A DNA stretch of 64,000 nt, from contig JALMGJ010000029.1 of assembly GCA_023362775.1 (NCBI GenBank), positions 1,206,001 through 1,270,000 on the forward strand, written 5' to 3'. This document shows positions 42,495 through 52,335 of this stretch, piece by piece. The first letter of the stretch is position 1; each line of letters opens with the position of its first letter. A model generated the notes under the pieces. That model was given only the letters and a program-made list of their open reading frames with translations. It did no database searches and was not told where the DNA came from. Both the position numbers and the translations under genes were made by a program. Source of the DNA: Charina bottae (taxonomy: Eukaryota; Chordata; Lepidosauria; Squamata; Charinaidae).

Positions 42495-42600
42495 CAGTGT
42501 TTCTCAACCTTGGCAGCTTGAAGATGTGTGGACTTCAACTCCCGGAATTCTGGGAGTTGAAGTCCACACATCTTCAAGCTGTCAAGGTTGAGAAACACTG
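42495..42600. mobile_element. Palindromic hAT-type MITE, compact form
   Basis: CAGTGTTTCTCAACCTTGGC to GTCAAGGTTGAGAAACACTG with almost no loop: two 50-base arms meet at CCCGGAATTCTGGG, making a nearly perfect hairpin. Confidence 0.88.
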
Positions 42601-42840
42601 TTCTATGTTGTATGGGTGACACAAACAACAGTCAAAATGTTTCTTTCTAGGTATGTTTCAGAAGAAGAAGTAAAAAGATGAACATCCCTTTCCTTCAAAA
42701 TCTTCCCAAGCTGATTAGGGAAAGGGAAAGTTGGTCACTGGAGAGTGATTAGTACAGTGGACAATGATAAATAAATCATTGTAGTGGGTAACAGAATGTA
42801 CAAATTAAAGAAAAATCTTACTCGGCTTTTATTTTGATTC

Positions 42841-42915
42841 TTATTTATTTATTTATCAAATTTCTTGGCCGCCCATCTCGTACAGAACGACTCTGGGTGG
42901 CTATATTTATATTAT
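42841..42915. repeat. GCCGCCCATCT...GACTCTGGGTGG interspersed repeat fragment
   Basis: TTATTTATTTATTTATCAAATTTCTTGGCCGCCCATCT then CGACTCTGGGTGGC; same block as at 17.46 and 57.61 kb. Confidence 0.55.
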
Positions 42916-43004
42916 ATTTATTGTTTGTATATATGATTAAACATTTCATTAGTTTATTCTCCAAAATTTTACTTTAATGAACTTGTGTGTGTGTTTTTTT
43001 AAAG

Positions 43005-43120
43005 GTTATGGAATCGATACTGTATTTCAAGAACAAATACACTGAATTATAAAGAGTTTTTGCAATATCTCGGCATAAGTTTGGACAAAAAAAAGAAAAA
43101 GAAAAAGATTACAGATTCAG
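43005..43120 (+). CDS. EFCAB6: EFCAB6 exon: partner EF-hand and lysine run
   Basis: Acceptor TTTTTAAAG|G and donor GATTCAG|GTAGGC, phase 2 to phase 1. The first base completes Lys224; then LWNRYCISRTNTLNYKEFLQYLGISLD, the second and degenerate EF-hand of the pair (TNTLNYKEFLQ lacks most acidic ligands). It ends with seven consecutive lysines encoded by an A-rich stretch. L-R-Y-LNY-EFL-LGI spacing matches EFCAB6. The AAAG acceptor has T-rich support. Confidence 0.92.
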
Positions 43121-43706
43121 GTAGGCATCTTAAGGGGCTTGAGGGAAGCAGCATTAAATCATGCTTTCACTGTTACAAAGTTTGGTTTCTCCAATTAATA
43201 TACAAAATATAGGGGGCTGTGTTAATGCAAGGTTGGAACATTAAGCAAACTCCGCGAACTATAAAATCCTGGGTGGTGGTGGGAAGGAACAACAAACCAT
43301 CCAGAAACCTTTATGAAACTATTTCTCCATCAGGGAACGATAATCCTTTCCACAAAGGGCAATTTCGTGGTGCAGCCTAAGCGACTTGACCCCTGGGCTG
43401 CTCCCAGCTGCTTCTTAAGCCAACTTCAGACATTCCAGGCGGGGCGGGGCTATGGCCACACAAGCCCCACCCGGTCGTTCCCCTGCTCCTTGCCCTTCCC
43501 ATCCACGCAGGAAGGCAAGGCTGGCTGGCTGGGTGGACTTTGGGTGGGTGGACCCGTCTACCCGGACCAGCCTTTTCCTGTAGGGATTGTTCCCCCCTCA
43601 CTGGTCCCTCGGCTTCCCCAGATGTTTGCACACAAGGATGCCTTCCCAAATTATCTTCCTTGGCATTAAAGCAGACCCTTCCTTTCCTTTTTTCCCCTCA
43701 TGGTGC

Positions 43707-43824
43707 CATCGTTGCTCTGATGCCACAATAATCCAAGCAACAGGGAGCCGGCTGTCCTTTCGTCCCTACTGTCCTCTAATAAAAAATCGCCAACTGCCAA
43801 CCCGTGGAGAACATAGAACATAAC
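43707..43824 (+). other. 118-base source copy of the SINE-linked inverted duplicate
   Basis: CATCGTTGCTCTGATGCC...GAACATAGAACATAAC. The same 118 bases occur in reverse complement at 44714-44831 with two mismatches and no indel. This copy sits in ordinary intron sequence without element ends, so I take it as the source. It is in the sense orientation of the EFCAB6 transcript. Confidence 0.8.
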
Positions 43825-44375
43825 CCAGGATGAAATGGCTGCCCAGGGCAGTGACCAGCCACTGAAAGGGAAAGGGGATCCAAGCAAAACTGGTGGCGGG
43901 GGGGGGGGGGAAGTCTTGGTAGATCAGAGCAAAGTGCTGGAGATCACCAGCTCTGAGGGGCTGAAAAAACTCAGTTCAGAAATCAAGTTTTCAATTTGAG
44001 GTGAAAAATATGGGCATGGGGTATAGTCACCATGGGCTTGGAATGGGAGGTCCCCTGTTTCTGTCCTCAGGAAATGGTGAGTAGCCCATACTGCTGATGG
44101 CCAAGTAGGAAGGGCATGTCTGACCCCATAATACATCATACATGGACTGTTCTATTACAGGGTTTCTCCAAAACTAAAAGTATCCTGGATTTAGAAAATC
44201 ACAATGTTGGATAAAACACTAGACTTAAAGTTTCCCTTTCTACTTAGCTTCCGATGTTGAAATAATATTTTGCGTGGTAGAACATTCATTCCTATGGGCC
44301 TCCTCCCTAGGTAGCTCCATGCCAACTCATATCTTTCTCATATTGTGTTCCACAACCCCGGCTGTCGTACAATTA

Positions 44376-44834
44376 AAAAGGTAAAGGTTCCCCCCGCACA
44401 TTTGTGCAGTCGTGTCCGACTCTAGGGGCTGGTGCTCATCTCCGTTTGTTAGCCGAAGATCCAGCGTTGTCCGAAGACGCTTCCACGGTCATGTGGCCGC
44501 ATGACGGGCGCGGAACGCTGTTACCTACCTACCGAAGTGGTACCTATTCATCTACTTGCATTTGCATGCTTTCAAATTGCTAGGTTGGCAAATGCTGGGG
44601 CGAGTGCGGGAGCTCACTCCGTCACGAGGGGCTAGGGATTCGATCCTCCGAACTTGCGATCTTCCGATCAACAAGCCTGGCGTCTTACCCGCTGAGCCAC
44701 CACGCTCCCCAATGTTATGTTCTATGTTCTCCACGGGTTGGCAGTTGGCAATTTTTTATTAGAGGACAGTAGGGACGAAAGGACAGCTGGCTCCCTGTTG
44801 CTTGGATTATTGTGGCATCAGAGCAACGATGTAC
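44376..44834 (-). mobile_element. Chimeric Sauria SINE insertion with extra 5' sequence
   Basis: The 12-base duplication GTCGTACAATTA lies at 44364-44375 and 44835-44846. Between them, read on the minus strand, are the 118-base copy of 43707-43824, a short ATTGGGGAG join, a complete Sauria SINE (head GTGGCTCAGCGGG, B-box GGATCGAATCC) and the CCTTTACCTTTTT end. Because the duplication encloses both parts, they were inserted together. Confidence 0.85.
44377..44709 (-). mobile_element. Sauria-type SINE (SINE part of the chimera)
   Basis: Full-length minus-strand copy: GGTAAAGGTTCCCCCCGC at the 3' end, Bov-B-like GAGTCGGACACGACTGC tail, tRNA-like head. One B-box substitution. Confidence 0.92.
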
Positions 44835-45138
44835 GTCGTACAATTACTTATGCAATAAAACTGAGTTTCTCTAAACTTGTACATACTGAGCAGGGGATCT
44901 GATTGGGAGGATCAAAGTCCCACCTCATTTCATGTATGTGTGCCCCTGCTTCTAATAATAATAGTAATAATTCTAAGCGTTGTTATATTGCTCATGTAAA
45001 GACTTTCACACGCATACATTTCCTCAAGAGTCTTTATCATTACAGGCTGTTTACTATATTTATACAGGTTACCCAGTTATATGTATTGTGTGGGAAGTTT
45101 ACAATACCTGTAGTAAAACAGAATACAATATAGTATTA

Positions 45139-48100
45139 TATAATGTACATATACATATATTGTACACACACACATATACATATACAAACACACACAATAT
45201 AATATACTGTATGTTGTTGTTTATTCGTTCAGTCGCTTCCGACTCTTTGTGACTTCATGGACCAGCCCACGCCAGAGCTTCCTGTCGGCCGTCACCATCC
45301 CCAGCTCCCCCATGGTTGAGTCTGTCACCTCCAGAATATCATCCATCCATCTTGCCCTTGGTCGGCCCCTCTTCCTTTTGCCTTCCACTTTCCCCAGCAT
45401 CAGCTTCTTCTCCAGGGTATCCTGTCTTCTCATTATGTGGCCAAAGTACTTCAGTTTTGCCTTTAATATCATTCCCTCAAGTGAGCAGTCTGGCTTTATT
45501 TCCTGGAGTATGGACTGGTTTGATCTTCTTGCAGTCCAAGGCACTCTCAGAATTTTCCTCCAACACCACAGTTCAAAAGCATCTATCTTCCTTCGCTCAG
45601 CCTTCCTTATGGTCCAGCTCTCACAGCCATAGGTTACTACAGGGAATACCATTGCTTTAACTATGCGGACCTTTGTTGTCAGTGTGATGTCCCTGCTCTT
45701 AACTATTTTATCAAGATTTGCCATTGCTCTCCTCCCAAGAAGTAGACGTCTTCTGATTTCCTGGCTGCAGTCAGCATCTGCAGTAATCTTTGCGCCTAGA
45801 AATACAAAGTCTGTCACTGCCTCCACTTTTTCTCCCTCTATTTGCCAGTTATCAATCAAGCTGGTTGCCATAATCTTGGTTTTTTTGAGGTTTAACTGCA
45901 ACCCAGCTTTTGCACTTTCTTCTTTCACCTTCGTCATAAGGCTCCTCAACTCCTCCTCGCTTTCAGCCATCAAAGTGGTATCATCTGCATATCTGAGATT
46001 GTTAATGTTTCTTCCAGCGATTTTAACTCCAGCCTTGGATTCCTCAAGCCCAGCACGTCGCACGATGTGTTCTGCGTACAGGTTGAATAGGTAGGGTGAG
46101 AGTATACAGCCCTGCCGTACTCCGTTCCCGATCTTAAACCAGTCCGTTGTTCCGTGCTCTGTTCTTACCGTTGCTACTTGGTCGTTATACAGATTCCTCA
46201 GGAGGCAGACAAGATGACTTGGTATCCCCATACCACCAAGAACTTGCCACAATTTGTTATGATCCACACAGTCAAAGGCTTTAGGATAGTCAATAAAACA
46301 AAAATAGATGTTTTTCTGAAACTCCCTGGCTTTCTCCATTATCCAGCGGATATTGGCAATTTGGTCTCTAGTTCCTCTGCCTTTTCTAAACCCAGCTTGT
46401 ACATCTGGCAATTCTCGCTCCATGAATTGCTGGAGTCTACCTTGCAGGATCTTGAGCATTACCTTACTGGCATGTGAAATAAGTGCCACTGTTTGATAGT
46501 TTGAACATTCTTTAGTGCTTCCCTTTTTTGGTATGGGGATATAAGCTGATTTTTTCCAATCTGATGGCCATTCTTGTGTTTTCCAAATTTGCTGGCATAT
46601 GGCATGCATCACCTTGACAGCATCATCTTGCAAGATTTTAAACAGTTCAGCTGGGATACCGTCGTCTCCTGCTGCCTTGTTATTAGCAATGCTTCTTAAG
46701 GCCCATTCAACCTCACTCTTCAGGATGTCTGGCTCTAACTCACTGACCACACCGTCAAAGCTATCTCCAATATTATTATCCTTCCTATACAGATCTTCCG
46801 TATATTCTTGCCACCCTTTCTTGATCTCTTCTGCTTATGTTAGGTCCTTACCATCTTTGTTTTTGATCATACCCATTTTTGCCTGGAATTTACCTCCGAT
46901 ATTTCTAATTTTCTGGAAGAGGTCTCTTGTCCTTCCTATTGTATTGTCTTCTTCCACTTCCGCACATAGATTGTTTAAAAATAATTCCTTAACTCTTCTG
47001 GCTAACCTCTGGAATTTTGCATTTAATTGGGCATATCTCCCCCTATCACTGTTGCCTTTTGCTTTCCTTCTTTCTTGGGCTGCTTCCAGTGTCTCAGCAG
47101 ACAGCCATCTTGCCTTCTTGGTTTTCTTTTTCTTTGGGACGTTTTTTGTTGCCGCCTCCTGAACAATGTTGCAAACTTCTGTCCATAGTTCTTCCAGGAC
47201 CCTATCTACTAAATCTAGTCCCTTAAATCTATTCTTCACCTCCACTGCATATTCCTTAGGAATATTAGTGAGCTCATATCTAACTGATCTGTGGGTCTTC
47301 CCTATTCTCTTTAGTCTGATTCTAAATTTTGCAATAAGAAGTTCGTGATCTGAACTACAGTCAGCTCCAGGTCTTGTTTTTACCGACTGTATAGATGTCC
47401 GCCAGCTTTGGCTGCAAAGGATGTAGTCAATCTGATTTCGGTGTCGACCATCTGGTGAAGTCCATGTATAAAGTCGTCTTTTAGGTTGTTGGAAGAGAGT
47501 GTTTGTTATGCACAGTGAGTTGTCTTGGCAAAATTCTATCAGCCTATGTCCTACTTCATTTTGTTCTCCCAGACCATGCTTGCCTGTAATTCCAGGTGTC
47601 GTCTGACTACCCACCTTAGCATTCCAGTCTCCTGTAATGAAAATAACATCTCTTTTTGGTGTATTATCCAGTAGGTGCTGCAGATCCTCATAGAACTGAT
47701 CTACTTCTGCTTCTTCAGCATCTGTGGTTGGGGCGTATATTTGGATCACTGTGATGTTAAATGGCTTACCCTGAATTCAAATTGAGATCATTCTATCGTT
47801 TTTTGGATTGTATCCAAGCACTGCTTTAGCCACTTTATTATTAATTATGAAGGCTACTCCATTTCTTCTGTGGTCCTCTTGTCCACAGTAGTAGATCTGG
47901 TGGTCATCTGATGTGAAGTGGCCCATTCCAGTCCATTTCAGTTCACTGACACCTAAAATGTCTATATTTAATCTTGACATCTCACCAATAACCACATCCA
48001 ATTTGCCCTGGCTCATAGATCTTACATTCCAGGTTCCTATGGTGTGTTGATCTTTAGAACATCGGATTCGCCGTTCACCACCAGCACCGTCGGCCGCTAG

Positions 48101-48424
48101 CCGTCCTTTCGGCTTTGAGCTAGCTGCGTCATCACGTCTGGGGCTAGTTGAACATATCCTCAGCTCCTCCCCAGTAGCATTTTGACCATCTTCCGACCTG
48201 GGAGTCCCATCTTCCGATGGTATACCGACATATCTTTGGTTGTACTGATCCATTTAGTTTTCATGGCAAGAATACTGGGGTGGGTTGCCATTACCTTCCC
48301 CAGGGATCGTATTTAGTCTGACCTCTCTGCCACGACCTTCCCGTCTTGGGTGTCCCTTCACGGTTTAGCTCATGGTTTCATTGAGGTGCTCAAGCTCCAG
48401 CACCACGACAAGGTAACGATCTAT
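45139..48424 (-). mobile_element. Complete RTE/Bov-B LINE with target duplication
   Basis: A perfect 16-base duplication ATACAATATAGTATTA flanks it (45123-45138 and 48425-48440). On the minus strand it starts GATCGTTACCTTGTCG near 48424. One long frame follows, interrupted by two stops. It ends GAGTCGGAAGCGACTGAACGAATAAACAACAAC near 45212, then about 70 bases of AC/AT-rich tail. About 3.2 kb of body equals the usual full length, so this is not a truncated copy. Confidence 0.93.
45221..48253 (-). pseudogene. Bov-B ORF2 (endonuclease-reverse transcriptase), two in-frame stops
   Basis: About 1,010 codons in one frame. The endonuclease part has TIGTWNVRSM, GDWNAKVG and SDHELL. The reverse transcriptase has GFRKGRGTRDQI, FIDYPKAFDCVDH (a Pro where the other copy has Ala), GVRQGCILSPYLFNLY and RYADDTTLM. 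The C-terminus has CESWTIRKAERRKIDAFE. Breaks: a TGA at about 47774 (likely a CpG change) and a TAA at about 46836. No frameshift was seen. The copy makes no full protein as it stands. Confidence 0.93.
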
Positions 48425-48440
48425 ATACAATATAGTATTA

Positions 48441-48765
48441 ATCAAAGAGAATATAATATAGTATAGTATAATAATATAGTATTAAAAACAGTGTTAGAAT
48501 ACTGCTTCAGCAGTTCCTCTGAAGAAACTAACCTGTGTTCCTTCCAATAAAGCATTTCCTGATTAAAATCTCACTGGATCTTTGTAATCCAACTAATTCC
48601 AGCACACTCTGTGGTTTCCTCTTCCCTTAATTAAATTAATTAAATTTTAATTAATTAAATAATTAATTAAATTAATTATTTTATTATTTATTTATTTATT
48701 ATTTTTATTATTATTTATTATTATTATTTATTATTTATTAATTAAATTAAATTAATTAAAGACAA
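48441..48765. repeat. AT-rich low-complexity tract
   Basis: TTAA, TTTA and ATT words dominate 48620-48765. Nothing else seen. Confidence 0.8.
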
Positions 48766-49690
48766 CGCCTGAGCACAGACCGAGGTCCTTAACTGCTCCC
48801 TTCTTTCAAACCTCTCTTTGAGATGCAATCCCATTTTTCAGACAACAAGCAATTCTTGTCTAAAGTTTTTGTCATTAGAGTTTTAAAACTGAGTATTGTA
48901 GGGATTAGTGAGGATTTACAGAAGAAAGCAAGTTTAAAGAACATAATATGAACTGAATGTGACTGATATTTTAAGAGGAAATATAGGACCAGAAACTTGA
49001 GGAAATGGAGCATTCTTACTGAACTCCCATTGAATTAGCTGAGTATGCAAAATATCTTGTGGATGATTCTCCAGAGGGTGCATACGTAATCTAGTCAGTC
49101 CAAAATTAATAGATTTGACACTGATTTTAAAAGAAAAAGTATGAAGTGTAGATAGGTGTTCCCATTTACTTCTGGTTTTGAACTTTGAGGATGCTAAGGT
49201 TCAGTATTAATGTAACTCACCAAAATGACTAGAGAAAAACATCTCAGCATTTAAACCGTATCTCTCAGAACTACTTACCACTCCATCCTAGATGTTCTGA
49301 AAGTGTTAAATATATCATTATTCACAGTGAAGTTATGAGGTGAGAGTTCCAGTCTTTCTACTTCATCAGAATAGAAAGGTGGAGGAACAACCACCTTGGC
49401 AAGCCGGGATGATGTCAAGATGACGACACGAATCATAACCCCATTGTGCTAAGAACACAGTGTAGTACTTGCATCATGACATCACAACGTCTGATGCACG
49501 TATGCAAGCTGTATCATGACGTGTGTGTTGTCCTTCATCCCCACTCCCAGGACTTTTGTGGTGAGATATAAATCAAATGAGTGAATGTATCTATATTGGT
49601 ACTATAACATTAACACATGTTAGAGGAAAATATAACCACATTTGATTGTTGGCAACATGCAAGGTTGCAGTCCAACTTTAGGCTTTGCTA
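48766..49690. other. Intron stretch, nothing recognised
   Basis: No named repeat or exon identified. Confidence 0.35.
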
Positions 49691-49695
49691 TAGAT

Positions 49696-49833
49696 CAGTG
49701 TTTCTCAACGTTGGCAACTTGAAGAGGTATGGACTTCAACTCCCAGAATTCCTCAGTCCGCTTGCTTGATAGCTGGGGGATTCTGGGAGTTGAAGTCCAC
49801 ACCTCTTCAAGTTGCCAACGTTGAGAAACACTG
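49696..49833. mobile_element. Palindromic hAT-type MITE with perfect target duplication
   Basis: CAGTGTTTCTCAACGTTGGC to GCCAACGTTGAGAAACACTG, flanked by a perfect CTATAGAT (49688-49695 and 49834-49841). The best-preserved member of its family here. Confidence 0.93.
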
Positions 49834-50394
49834 CTATAGATCAAGGAGAAGGCAAGATGGCTTAATACAAATATCACCTACTTCAGAATTTGGAGAACTG
49901 GATTTTAAAAAATAAAAGCTTGGATTGTATTCTTCTGTTGCAGTTCTCCCTAGAGCAAAGCCAAGGAATGTTGCTGATAGCTTTAGGCTGTAGAAGTTGT
50001 AGAAAAGTGTGATAAAACTACTTTCCATAAATACAGGCGGCACTGAAAGCCGCCTCCCCCCTCCCTTCTCTTCACTGACACAAGGTTTTTAAATGTACTG
50101 TGATTGATAGATGAGAACAGCTTCGCACAATTGCCAAAGCTACCCCGACTATGCATTTGATTTTGAGAGTGCAGTTTGCATATTTGAAAAGGAAGACCAT
50201 TATGATAAAAAGCGAGGGAGCTGCATGGAGAAAAGAAAGCCGTGTTATGCATTCAGACCCAAGCTCAAGCAGAGCTGTGCGAAACAGCAAAGATGTTGAA
50301 AGCTCCAGGAATCTCTGCAGGAGGGGGAGAAGTTGGAAAGATCTGACCTTCCCAAGAGGGCCGGGGGCAAGAAGCTGGAACTTGGGGGGCATAA

Positions 50395-50478
50395 GACCGT
50401 ACCCTGCCTTGGACTCCTGCCTTAGGCAGTGGGTTGGACTAGAAGACCTCCAAGGTCCCTTCCAACCCTATGACTCTA
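50395..50478 (+). mobile_element. CR1 LINE 3' end fragment
   Basis: GCCTTGGACTCCTGCC, GGGTTGGACTAGAAGACC, CCTTCCAACCCTATGACTCTATG: CR1 end with its short tail. Confidence 0.75.
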
Positions 50479-50831
50479 TGCCCCTGAGTCATCTCAAAGG
50501 CATCTCCTATCCTGGGATGCCACAGGAAGCACTCAGGGGAGGATTGATCGTGTCTGTAAAAAGGGGTGGCCCTGAAGGTCAGGTGCCCATTCCCCCCACC
50601 CCACCCCACCAAGAAACCTAAAATAGGAGTTCTCTGTGGATGTTTGTAGACATTTCACACCCGAAACATGAGAGTGGGCAGTCATTGGCTGCTCTTCTTT
50701 CAATGACTTCTTCCCAAAATTTGTTCTGAACTTCCAGCCTTTTAAGCTGTTAATACTTTTGCATCTGCTTTTCTCTTTTCTCCCTTTCTATCTATGGGGT
50801 TTATTAGACTACCTTGTAAGATTCTTGTATG

Positions 50832-50888
50832 AAATGAATGAATGAATGAGTGAGTGAGTGAGAATGAATGAATGAATGAATGAATGAA
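50832..50888 (+). repeat. (GAAT)n with (GAGT)n microsatellite
   Basis: TGAATGAATGAATGAGTGAGTGAGTGAGAATGAATG pattern. Confidence 0.9.
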
Positions 50889-50902
50889 AAATTAATTGTA
50901 TT

Positions 50903-50995
50903 GTCGAAGGCTTTCACGGCCGGAGTTCAATGGCTGTTGTGGGTCTTCCGGGAACAGAACACGGCCACACAGCCCGGAAGACCCACAACAGCCAC
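50903..50995. repeat. TTGTCGAAGGCTTTCACGGCCGG repeat with terminal inverted copy
   Basis: GTTGTGGGTCTTCCGGG is mirrored exactly by CCCGGAAGACCCACAAC across GAACAGAACACGGCCACACAG. The leading TTGTCGAAGGCTTTCACGGCC is a widespread reptile repeat end that I associate, without proof, with Penelope-like elements. Confidence 0.5.
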
Positions 50996-51230
50996 AGAAA
51001 AATTAATTAATTAATTGATTAATTAATTAATGGGACCCATCAGCCTCCCCTTATCAGTCTCTACTGGTGCTCGCTGATTCTTAAATTATTATTTTTTCAA
51101 TTGAATTGAAAAATGAAATCAATTGAAAGTACACGAGAGCCAATGTTTGCAAGATAATTGTTTGCATAAAATTTAGAAAGATTTTGGTAATTTTTTTTTC
51201 AATTAAATACTGTCACGTATTTTAATATTA

Positions 51231-51552
51231 GAGGGGCGTGGTGGCTCAGTGGGTAAGACGCCAGGCTTGTCAATCGGAAGATCGCAAGTTCGGAGGTTCG
51301 AATCCCTAGCCCTGCGTGCGGAGTGAGCTCCCGCACTAGCTCCAGCTCTTGCCAACCTAGCAATTCAAAAGCATGCAAATACAAGTAGATGAATAGGTAC
51401 CACTTCGGTGGGTAGGCGCGTCATGCAGCCACATGACCGTGGAAGCGTCTTAGGACAACGCTGGCTCTTCGGCTAACAAACGGAGATGAGCACCGGCCCC
51501 TAGAGTCGGACATGACTGCACAAATGTGCGGGGGGAACCTTTAACTTTTTTT
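51231..51552 (+). mobile_element. Sauria-type SINE with perfect target duplication
   Basis: Complete SINE with a small internal loss near 51415 (the AAGGTAACAGCGTTCCG part is missing). It is flanked by TATTTTAATATTA at 51218-51230 and again at 51553-51565, a 13-base duplication showing a single retroposition. Confidence 0.94.
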
Positions 51553-51753
51553 TATTTTAATATTATTGTTGTTTGGTTCATTTTCAATTTCTGTGATGTT
51601 TAACAAAACTGTGCAATAGTGAAAATGTTGCTGTGGGGTGGTGACCTGGACATCACTTTCGAGCACTCCAAAGCAGTATGTATGAGCAGTGTTATTTTTC
51701 TTGTTCCAAGAAAACCAACAGGAGTCTTGCTAAACCATAGCTTTTCTTAACAG

Positions 51754-51872
51754 CGCAGAATGAACCCACAGAAAGGAAGACTAGTGAATCAAAGACACAT
51801 TTGACTACCACAACTGGATACAATTTGACAAAAATCCATCTAGATACCACTGCAAAGAATTTTAGGGAAAAG
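51754..51872 (+). CDS. EFCAB6: EFCAB6 exon: linker
   Basis: Acceptor TCTTAACAG|C and donor GAAAAG|GTAAGT, phase 1 to phase 0. A second AG five bases downstream would give a stop codon, which decides the acceptor. Codes a polar linker, AQNEPTERKTSES..., ending TAKNFREK. It corresponds to the variable, Ser/Lys-rich linker before the third EF-hand pair of EFCAB6. Low conservation here is normal; the phase agreement supports it. Confidence 0.82.
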
Positions 51873-52254
51873 GTAAGTTCTTTGATAAATGCCAAGAAGG
51901 TTTACAGAAGTATTGAATAATTTGGCTTTTATCACCTGGAGGGGACTAATGGCTCCATATCAGAGTGTTGGGAAATTGCTTCATCGGTTTTAATATTTGT
52001 TCTCCCTTTGGACATTTTGATATGCAGCTTTTCCTAACATTTCTTTTCTAGCAAACATGATTCTCCTGTCAGTCTGCAAGCCACTTTTCTAAATACCCAG
52101 TTAAGCATCCAAGATAGGAAGATTAAAGAGAGAAGCACTGAGTTACGGAAGAAAAGAATACAGATATTTCTTCCAATATCCCTAACACGGAGCGGATAAT
52201 GGATTTGGAGATACCAATAAGGAACATGGCTCATTGTGCTTTTATGTGCAATTC

Positions 52255-52335
52255 ACATAAAAAAACAGTTGGAGCTTCAGTTGCACCACTGTGGTGGCCA
52301 TCTTGACTTTTTTGACCAGGCCATGCAGACATCCC
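52255..52335 (-). repeat. Short dispersed CAAGATGGC repeat (fragment)
   Basis: GCTTCAGTTGCACCACTGTGGTGGCCATCTTGACTTTTTTGACCAGG matches the right arm and interior of the 28.7-kb copy. Confidence 0.5.

Larger units (their letters stand above)
38217..43004 (+). other. EFCAB6 intron (phase 2)
   Basis: Holds a hAT fragment, a fold-back element inside a 5S SINE, 5S-derived remnants, a Penelope-like inverted structure and a palindromic MITE. Nothing recognised at 38.7-39.2, 40.0-41.1 and 42.1-42.5 kb. Confidence 0.8.
43121..51753 (+). other. EFCAB6 intron (phase 1)
   Basis: Contains a chimeric SINE insertion, a complete Bov-B LINE, one hAT MITE, a CR1 fragment and another Sauria SINE. Nothing recognised at 43.1-43.7 and 48.8-49.69 kb. 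Confidence 0.8.

Noticed and set aside
50111..50299. Plus-strand frame of 62 codons with CSWEKR-type composition
   Set aside because: No splice borders, no domain, and short; indistinguishable from chance in intron DNA.
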